NCBI GenBank assembly: GCA_040954595.2
Contig: CM082592.2
Coordinates: 5,270,001-5,334,000 of the forward strand
Direction: 5' to 3'
Source: Balanoglossus misakiensis
Taxonomy: Eukaryota; Hemichordata
Length of the DNA: 64,000 nt
Position numbers and translations under genes: made by a program. The stretch's first letter is position 1; the number at the start of each line of letters is the position of its first letter. This document shows positions 55,010-64,000 of the stretch, piece after piece. The notes beneath the pieces are model-generated. The model did not search any database, had not been told where the DNA came from, and worked only from the letters and a program-made list of their open reading frames with translations.

Positions 55010-58000
55010 CTGAAGTCAGAAGAAAAAAAAACAATTATAAATTTGTCTCTTTTCTACGGTAATTCGACAGGATTACGGCTTCTGGTACGTCTCCAAATTA
55101 GAAACCGTGAAATATTCGTATCATTTGAGTACGAAACTAAAACTGACAAGTTCCCACTAAAAATGAGCATTCAGATAATTCTGACTAAAATCTGATCATC
55201 AAATGACTCAATAATGTCCATTTCTATGAATTTTGTTTTTGTGTCTCAGGAACAGAACAAGTTCGAACATTCCTCTCTTTCTTAAAATCTCATCTCTGTC
55301 TGTTCAGAAGCAATTTTTCCCCAGACCCTCATCATGCAGGGAACCAATACCCAATGGTAAGCCCCTATAACCAACCAAGCCCCTCGTGTGATGTCAACGA
55401 TAAAAATAATAACAGTAATCAACCCATCACCAAGATGATCCAGAATTAATAACACATTGAAATAAAAGCCCAGCTAACCCAGTATGAGACATGCAATAAG
55501 AAAAAAAATATATAAACAGAATTGAACAATGTACATGCAAAAAAGGTGATATGGAGGGTAACATGGAGAGTGACTGGGAATTTGGAAAATAACATGCAGA
55601 CATCCAACACCAGTGAACATGCAAGGAAAGCGGTATAAAAAGATGAAAATGAACGATGAAATAATTAATGCTATTGCCATGATTTGGTGCATGCAGACTG
55701 AAAATGTGTGGAAATAAGCCATGCATTAGAGGTGATATCGGCCGAATCACATCTAATCATTTTACTCTTCGACTTCACATAAGCTCAGAGGTCAAAAAGT
55801 AAAGTTCATATGTGATTGAGTCAGCAATATAGAGTGCAATATCAGACAGTTGCTCGTTTTCATTTATCTTTCATTTTTCTGTGATCTTTGTTTTAAGAAA
55901 AATGCTCCATCATTTGCTAAACATTCAAGCATGTATTCATATCCTTTTCATAGTCTTTTTTTTTCAATGATAATAACGCAAAATATTAAGATTAATCTGG
56001 AAGACAATTTGATCAAAAAGATGTCACTTTGACTATATTTTACCATAAAAAAGAATGAAGAAATGACAGGAAAACTAAATAAATGAATCAATGTCGAAAG
56101 GACATTCAAACATTTTTAAACCATGAATGTGTATCAAAAGGAGGCACATACATGGAAAATTACATAATTTGATAAAAACTTTCATCAGAAAAAAAAAATG
56201 TTTCCGAGAAGAAGGAAAGCCAAGACAGAAACTTACAAATAGATTATTGGTAAATTCAAAACTATCAGAAACTGGGCAAAATTACAATGATTTAAACTGT
56301 GATCGATAAAACAGAATGTATAAAAGATTACTGATATACTTTGACATCTGAAAAAGTTGAAAGATGTCATAATTCAAGAGGTATAAAGACCAAGTTTGCA
56401 AAAAGCAGAAAAACCGTGTTAAAAGTAGATATTCTTCTTGCTATTATGGAGATATATTAGTAGCAATGCTTGGCTGTGGAAGTGAAATTTTAATAGACTG
56501 AAATGTTGATTACAAGGGCTTGAAAAAAATAATTCTCTCATCAAATAGTATCTCTTCTATGGTCGTTACACAAAGCAGTCATTTCACAGAAACATAGGGT
56601 GTCTGAGCACTTTCTCCACCAATGACAATGCTGGGAAAGGACTCGTAGGGAGAAGGCTCCTTTAACTTTCTTGAGAATAGCTATGAAATGAGCGAATTTT
56701 ATTTTTCAAGCCCTGATTTCTATATAATGTAGAGAATATTAAATGATTTGTTAGTGAATATTTTCCAGGCAGGCTATAAGTCGATTATTACGATGAAGGG
56801 TGAAGGCTTATAATCAGTGTAACGTTCCCCCAGCGATAGCCTAGAGAAACGAAGGCAATATCAGTACATGGTTACACACTTAGCCAACAACGTCTACCGG
56901 TGATAGTATCCCGGGCTGCGGGAACGGCGTCTCTCTCGATAGTACGGCGATCTGGAACGTCGGGCGTAGTCGTGGTGTCTTCGCACTGGTGACCTTTGTA
57001 CAGGAATATCAAGGCAGAGAGGGAGAATACAGTGTACAGAAGAACTACATCACATGAGATGATAGATATATAGATAGATACAACAATGCACTATTTCACG
57101 ACAGCAAAAATAAACACATCTAGAAAATAACCTCCTTGATACTGGATTTTTCGTCGTTTTTTCTGTGTGTGTGATATGCACGGATTTGTAATGATGCATT
57201 CAAAATTTGATGCCCCGAAATGATTATTTGGAGAGCAGAAAATTCATGTTGGGCTGATTTTTGATATATGTTTGGGAAAAAATCGGAGTAATTTCGTATT
57301 GAACTGACTTTTGTTTAAATCCAGTATGAGGAGGTGAAATTATAAATTCCTGTTGAGAAAATACACCAATGAGAAGTTAAACACCGAACTGTAGAAATCT
57401 GTATTTGAAATTTATCTAAAATCGCTAATGACTTTAGAAAATCATCTATTTTCTTGGAAATAAATTTGAAGACTGTAATATCCGAGGCATGATTTTCTAA
57501 TTTTTGATAAGCCTGGAGGACCAGTAAACAGATTCAACAGACTACAATTAAATTGAGATAAATGCCACAATTTTAGATAATTTTGGATGGTCTATGGTAA
57601 ATCCAGGCCAATTTTTAATACCAAACATGAAGAAGGCCTTAGCTTTATGCTATCTCACACTTTTTCTCTATCGTACCTTGTAATTCGGCGAGCCTCTAAG
57701 TGACTAGGAGAATCTCGGCGTTTCCTGGGTGGGGACCAGCTCTTCCTGTCCCTCGGGGAGGCCGACTTGCGCTCGCCTTTGGAAGGGCTGTAATTGGAGT
57801 AGCTGGGACTGCGACGGCTTCGCCTCGACGGGGAGCTGCTTCGTCGGCGCGGAGAATAACTGTGCGACCGTGAGTACCTTCTGCGTGGGGAGTAGCTGCG
57901 AGACCGAGAGCGGCGCTTAGGGCTGTACGACCTGGGTCAGAGGAGAACCAGAAACGTTCCGAGCAAATCATAATAATCCAACTTTTCCTTTCACGAGACG

Positions 58001-61000
58001 AGTGTGCCTCTGATTTTATTTTTAAGAGAACATGACAAAAATTACATACAACACTATCAACCATCAACATTGCCAGATTGGGGCTGTTTGGCAAATATGT
58101 AAGAATGAAGCCAGGCAATCTGTTGCACTGCAGTTTTACTGCTGAAAAATACATTTCAATTCTGGTTTGTCAAACGTTGACTGGCTTTTTTTTACCTTCC
58201 TCTTGATTCATTACGCGACCTCCTTCGCTTTTCCACCGAGGAACTTCTCGATTGTGATCTGTCAGACCGAGATCGGGACCTCCCTCTGTTGCTTCTGCCT
58301 TTGCTCTTTGGTGATGGTGACCTGTCGTGTCGACTGCGTTTGTCCTTGGATCGTCTCTGGGGGCTCGGCGACCTGTCTGATGAGGACGACGATCGACTGG
58401 CCCGTTGGCTTTTTCTGGATGGTCTGGACCTGCGTGACTTTTTCTCCGGTGATGGGCTAGAAAAGGGAAAAGTACAATTTTTGTGTATTATTTATCACTG
58501 CAGTGGCCAAGAGTCGACTGGATGTACATGAACCAGTACATTCCTTCTGTACATGATTTGCTAGACTACCGTGTCGCTGAAACTAAAACATACAATACAG
58601 TTCTGCTCTTCATGGAGTGGTAGTTTCATAAAATCTGCTCAGATATCGTGACCTTTGAACCCACCTCCTGGACGAGTCACTGTCCGAGTCTGAGCTGCTA
58701 TCAGATGGGCTCTCTGAGTCAGACGACTCCTGTCGTCGATGGTGACGGTGTTTTCTAGTGGGGGATTCGCTTGGAGATCTGGAAACGAAATTCAATCCGG
58801 TGTTTCATAAATAAAATCATACAGCCACTGTGCTTGATTTTGAGATACAAGTCATGTACATGTACTTTCAACTGTACCGATCATTCATCCTTAAATTAGA
58901 ATTCTGCTTCAGTGCTTTTTGAACACATACTAGAACACTGAATTTCCATATTCGCTCCTGAACAGCCTGCATAGAACCTCTTAAAAACTGATGTCTACAG
59001 TCTACAAATTAGATTTTCGCTTCTGTACACACTAAAATACTTGAGTACACAGACAAAAAACATGACAAGTCTTACCTCTTTCGGTGTTTGCGTTTCTCTT
59101 TATGTTTACGTTTGGAGGGACTTTTGGACCTGCAGCAGTAAACATGGGAGAGAGAAGTCTTCAATTTGCATCAACCTCTCAAATGAAATCATGAAAATTA
59201 CTATCTAGGACTGTGACACTGCTTTTTAAAAGGTGGTTTTTGGGTAATATTCGGAAAGCAGGGCCTAGTGCATTACGGCCAAGGCATCCACTGGGGCTTT
59301 TAAATACCAAATGACACCCTTACACAAAACCGTTGGCTAGTCTATTTTCCTTGCGGTTTTTGGATTGCGATAGAAAGAAGGCAAATCTGGAGCGAGAGTC
59401 ATCAGGCTCCGATCTCAAACTGGAAACAAACCTGTGTTTCTTGCGGCGTTTTGAAGGTTCTTCAGATCTGTAGTGAGAAAGAAGGGAAAAGAAAAGAAAA
59501 GAACAGGAGACAAACTTATTATTATTATTTTTCTCGGAAAAAATTACGATCAATGCCAAGTGGGATTCATGTGTGCAAATCTCAGGGGATCCCAATCACC
59601 AGGAATTTACAAACAAGGAAAAGCGAGAACACATTCTGACCGGATCAGAAGAGAGAGCAGAGAGAGAGAGAGAGAGAGAGAGAGACGGACAGAGAGATAG
59701 AGGACTAGAGACAGCCACAGAGACACTTTGTCAAAAAGCCACAAACATTGCCATAGCAACAGAGTCAAGATACACCCCCACTCTCTTTAAGTGCACGTTA
59801 CTTAAAATATCCTTCAACACCAAAAACCTGTCCACATGATAATTCACCCCATGTTGGCAGTGACCGCTGTCTTGTCGGAAGACAGCGGGATGGTTTGAAA
59901 TGAAAAACAAATTCCAACAATTATGCAACACTTCTACCAATTAGCCGAGGCATTTAGCTCACACTGGTTACAGAAAATATCAACATAAATGAAAACCGTT
60001 TTTTTTTTTTTTGTCAACAAAAAATAGCTGTGTGCAGATATTTTGTGTTTGTCAACCCCAGGGCTCGGTATTAAATGTTAGTGGACCATGGTTTACAGAC
60101 GAAAAACGTGAAACTTAAAAATGAAACAATATTGGAACAAAATAATGAAGATCGACGGAGTGCTTTGTGAAACGGCATGCAAAAGACAAGAACGAGTGAT
60201 AGGTTAGGTGGCCCCGGAAAATGAGCTTTCTAGGGATAACTAGGGACACCACCACCACGAGAGGGAGAACTAACATTGCAGAGTTAGGCATATGTTTCTA
60301 GATGGTTAGCTTAAAAGCAAGAAAGAGTTAGGCCAGAAGTTAGACAATGGCTTCTATAGTTGGGTTAGCTATGCAAGGAAGAGAGTTAGGCAAGATGTAG
60401 ATAAGGAGGCAAGGAATTCGATTAACACATGCAATGAGGGGGGTGAGTACACATCAGTGCTTAGCAACAGAAAATTAAGATGGAGGGGGAGGGACAGGAA
60501 GTGGAAACTATGACCTCTGATCGATGTATACACATGTATGCAATTTTGAAAAAATAAATAAATAATAATAATAAACTATAATTAACAGATGATCCTTCAG
60601 TTAGTAGATCACAACAGTGAATGCCTTTACCTTGAGGTAGAAATAAATGCCTGCTAAAATTTAAAGACTAAGCACAAGAGAAATGAAAAGAGACATCTCT
60701 GGGTTATTTCACACTAACAACAACCTCGTGTGGCTGGTGCTAGGGGGTACTGTACACAGTGACAACACTCACTGTCTTAGGGGGTATGATGGGGTTGGTT
60801 TTGTTATACATGAATATACTGGAATACACATACACCGTATATGAACAGAAAAAAATATATTATCCACGGATCAAAATACCTTTAAGCATCAAACAAAATT
60901 ACTGGAAAACAGAAACTAAACAACGGGGTGTGGTTATTGATTATTCACAGAAAAAAATCAAAACAAAAGTATATAAATTAACAAGTGGATGAATGAGAAA

Positions 61001-61615
61001 ACAAAACTTCAAAAGAAAGAGCTGCTGTACATGCAATCTTTTTTTCTCGAAACGCTAGAAATTAATGTCAGGGCTGTATGTGAAGTGTGCGATATGAAAT
61101 ATAGTACACCAGCCATATTTCATTTTTGTGGACGAATGCTTTTTTCTGAATTTCCTCATCGGCAGTATGGAAAGAATGAAGGCATTTTTTACCTTGCTTC
61201 CCTACAAATGAAGGCACGGAAAAGAAAGCAAAACATACATCATTTGCTCTTAAAAACCAAACACAGTCTCATGTGGATTTCTGCCACAAGCTGGGTACGG
61301 ACTACAAACACGGCGCCACCTTGTGGTAGGTTCGGGAAACTCCATCACCAGCAGACCTCAGCTTTCAACTTCAGATGCTACATTTTTTCACTCCTTTCTC
61401 CAGATCGGAAGAAGTTACGCAAAATAGTACAAGGACAAGCACTGAGACAAAAAGCTGATCGTCTGCCAGTGAGTGGGACCATTAACAACAGATAGAAGAT
61501 GACTGTTGGGTCACATCGTCCCTTTTTTCACAGCCTACAAATAACTTACCGATCACGTCTATGTTTGTGGGATTTTTTCTTCCGTTCCTTCCGAACTGGC
61601 GACTCACTGTCTGAT
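54823..61615 (-). CDS. SRRM2/3/4: SRRM2/3/4-type RS splicing factor with eMIC domain, 3' part only
   Basis: An RS-domain splicing regulator; in vertebrates SRRM4 (nSR100) and SRRM3 promote neural microexon inclusion through a C-terminal eMIC domain. Exons in transcript order: 61615-61550, 59467-59432, 59129-59076, 58778-58665, 58456-58196, 57931-57677, then a last exon at 56993-56894 or 55009-54823. The protein is dense in RS/SP dipeptides with lysine-rich patches (KRRKKHR, KHKEKRKHRKR). The exon ending at 57677 encodes RKRRDSPSHLEARRIT; the distal exon continues SARKRPVPYHR...PPSSSS. Human SRRM4 has, from memory, the same run with RPIPYYR, so this is a true eMIC. All internal exons are multiples of three (66, 36, 54, 114, 261, 255) in phase 2. 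The N-terminal Cwf21-type region expected of SRRM2-like isoforms lies beyond the window. Human SRRM4 is on 12q24, fitting the neighbours. Confidence 0.88.
56698..56703 (-). promoter_or_regulatory. Candidate poly(A) signal for the proximal isoform
   Basis: AATAAA on the minus strand, about 190 nt downstream of the proximal stop codon and upstream (in transcript sense) of the distal exon. Confidence 0.45.
56894..56993 (-). other. SRRM2/3/4: Proximal last exon: isoform without complete eMIC
   Basis: The acceptor TTCCTGTACAAAG is pyrimidine-poor. The same donor (57677) joined here reads AG|G (arginine), then SPVRRHHDYARRSRSPYYRE and on to GYYHR and a stop at 56894 (34 codons including stop). The tail is RS-like but lacks the ARKRP block. 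A minus-strand AATAAA at 56703-56698 lies about 190 nt downstream. Phase is identical to the distal exon, so the two are alternatives. Confidence 0.75.
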
Positions 61616-64000
61616 CTGTGAATAAAACAATGGATTACTGAAATACATTTCGAGCTGAAGACGAACTCACTCACAATCACTGGCCATGTTTGTCTGCCTG
61701 GAAGCACATTGACACAGGACTGGGGCATAGTAGAATCACATGCATATCGTTATCAATTTGCATCGCCCTTTTTCCTTCGCTAGCTGTCATTTTTTTTACC
61801 ATCCACCGACAAAACAAACTTCACATTAGCCACTTTAAAAATGTACACTGTCACAAAGAATAAAACAGAAAATAAAACAGGCTAGAAACTACTGTCGTAC
61901 GACAGTGAAAGTCGCCTCTCTTAATTTTTTTTTTCATTTAACTCTTGAATCATGTGTACTGTATATCCTTACCTAACGCCTGGGTAGGCATTTATGTAAT
62001 ATGTCAAAAAATAATTTTAGTATTAATAAAAGTTCAGTAATGATTGTTAGAGATAGAAGACATCACAATAAGGGGGGAAGGAGTCACAAGACTTGGCAGA
62101 TAATTGGGCTACAGATTACAACTCTATACAAAGTAATTTGTGGGGAAAACAAAAATAAAATAAAAAATCTCACTTTTATTTCATGCTCATCTTCAGTGGC
62201 TTATCACAGAAATTACAGAACAGCTTGTTTATATATATGTCAGCAAATTCAACTTTTTTTGGAACAGAAACAATATTGTCTGATCTTTGCTTTTATACAA
62301 TTCTCCTTGTTTGCCATTTAAGCCGAGCCTTCGTTTGCATTCTACAGTGGGCTGTCAAGTTTGCTGATGAATTCAAATATTTTTCAAATATCAAGTTCGC
62401 TGATGAATTCAAATATAGTTTGATGTTGAATTCAAATAGTTTTCAAATATCAAGTTCGCTGATGAATTCAAATATAGTTTGATGTTGAATTCAAATATTT
62501 TTCAAATATCAAGTTCGCTGTCAAATTCAAATATTTTTTTCAAATATCATGTTTGCTGTCGAATTCAAATATTTTTTCAAATATCAAGTTTGCTGTTGAC
62601 TTCAAATATTTTTCAAATGTTCAAAGAATCTATGCAAATACATGGATCTACCGGTACTCTGATATAAAATGTTACATGATGACCACTCCAGTAGTCTGTG
62701 TGAAAGACACGCTTAACACAAGAAAGGCACAAACATTGATAAATCCATATACAACTACGGCTATATTTTAATTTGTGCGTACGAACAAGATTTTGTTTGC
62801 TCTGCGCGGTCCTTTCAAATTCCACATTTCACCTGCTAACAATAACCAAATATCACTCAACATGGCATCACTGTTTGCCCATACATTTCAGCACTGTGTT
62901 GACCACTTTCATGTAATTAAATTCATTATGTCCTTATTTCGTTCGAAAAATCTATTTGCTTTTCAACTCAAGAGCTTTGCCACTCCTCCATTACACACGG
63001 AATGGGAACATATGGTCGCGATCGTTTCAATTTGTGATAATACGCCTGATCCTACTTTTGAAACTAACAAGACCAAATATTTGAGCAACTGCTTGTAATG
63101 ATATTTTTTCACATCACATAAATCCACATCTTTCTCAGGGAATAATTTCAGTCACCTGGGCCAACTGGGAAGCATACCGGTATGTGTACAGTATACAGGG
63201 TGAGCATTTGAATCTGACAATTGCATAGATATGTACATTGAAGCAAAACCACTACGACGATCTTTGTAGAACTATCGAAAGAATTTTTTTGAAATAAGTA
63301 TAATTTTTTCCCTGGCATCTATGCATATTAACTAACAGCATTTAAAAAATTCAACAAAAATCAATGTTGTGATATAGGCAGATTTGATATTTGCATCTAA
63401 TCACAATCTGCATACATCTGCTGAACCTGAGCTTACGATTTGCATATATTCAAATGAGATAATTTGCATGTGATCTGTCCAAACAAGGTGGTTAGCAAAC
63501 CTGGCAAAGCCCTGTAGAATGCAAATTCCTACGCTGTAGATTGGACTCGAAATTCCTACCATAAACAAAACTTATAATCCCAACAATATGGAAGCTTTTT
63601 AAAAAAACTGCCTTAAAATACAACTTCAAATTGATTAGAACATTCATAATCTTATTGTGGCAAGCTTTAATTCCTTGTAGCTGTTACCACCAGAATATGA
63701 GTGTGGACAGAACAGCTTTTCTCGAAATTAAATTCGCAACCTTCAAAGATCTGTGCTATTTCCACAACTGTGCAAAAATGAGTTTTAATTCACACTGATA
63801 ATGATACACAAACATAAACCAATTTATCCTTCGTTATTGCCTTGAAAAATTTCAATCAATGAGCATATTTCACGCAATCTGCTCATTTGATTATTCGTGG
63901 ATTATCTTGATAATTCTGCTACAATGAATTAAACCTTGCCGTATTCTAGCCACATTTTCCTTTTATTATACATAAGATTTGTTTTGTCCTCTATCATGCA
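61616..64000. other. Upstream SRRM intron or 5' region, no exon recognised
   Basis: No further RS-rich minus-strand exon was found before the window ends, so the next exon lies beyond 64000 or is too short to see. The region is AT-rich and contains the tandem repeat at 62356-62621. Confidence 0.5.
62356..62621. repeat. AT-rich tandem repeat, about six units of 36-59 bp
   Basis: Units start AAGTT(C/T)GCTG and end TTTTCAAATATC. Two central units carry an extra 22-23 bp segment (ATAGTTTGATGTTGAATTC), giving lengths near 36, 59, 59, 38, 37 and 37. Non-coding. Confidence 0.8.

Noticed and set aside
60989-61495. 168-residue plus-strand ORF inside an SRRM intron
   Set aside because: Contains no known motif and lies antisense to the SRRM transcript; its length is the only support.

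Overview
Organism. The window is animal nuclear DNA: AT-rich, intron-dense, with a 100-N assembly gap at 25015-25114 and another at 32109-32208. Six multi-exon genes can be reconstructed by joining reading frames across GT/AG sites with matching phases: HNF1, CUSTOS (C12orf43), SLC35E4, DGCR2, PXMP2 and the 3' part of an SRRM2/3/4-type gene. HNF1 resembles both vertebrate HNF1A and HNF1B, and introns are mostly 0.3-3 kb. This fits an invertebrate deuterostome (hemichordate, cephalochordate or echinoderm). I cannot fix the species from sequence alone.

Layout. 87-13709 (+): HNF1, complete, 8 coding exons, 599 aa. 17448-19390 (-): CUSTOS, complete, 6 exons, convergent with HNF1. 19901-21716 (+): SLC35E4, complete, 2 exons, head-to-head with CUSTOS. 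21717-43960: a long gene-poor interval. It holds a satellite of about 78 copies of an 88-bp unit (25115-31950) and, across a gap, a second array (32209-37400) whose units are a ~155-bp unique core plus a long GA tract. Fold-back sequences, G tracts and microsatellites follow. 43961-49427 (-): DGCR2, with its 5' end not found. 50938-52657 (+): PXMP2, complete, 5 exons, divergent from DGCR2. 54823-61615 (-): the 3' end of an SRRM2/3/4 gene, running off the window upstream.

How the genes relate. They share no pathway: a transcription factor, a nuclear Wnt-associated protein, a nucleotide-sugar-transporter-like carrier, a membrane lectin, a peroxisomal membrane protein and a splicing regulator. 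What unites them is linkage. From memory, the human counterparts all lie on 12q24 (HNF1A, C12orf43, PXMP2, SRRM4) or 22q11-q12 (SLC35E4, DGCR2). The window therefore looks like a piece of an ancestral chordate linkage group, with the HNF1-CUSTOS convergent pair intact.

Most interesting points. The SRRM gene has two alternative last exons reached from one donor. Only the distal one completes the eMIC (enhancer of microexons) domain, and all six internal RS exons seen are phase 2-2 and multiples of three. The two tandem arrays, one with a ~1.23-kb multi-unit duplication and one nearly pure purine over 2 kb, are also notable. Several short non-autonomous DNA transposon families (TTAA-flanked, TA-flanked, and with CAGTG ends) are visible.
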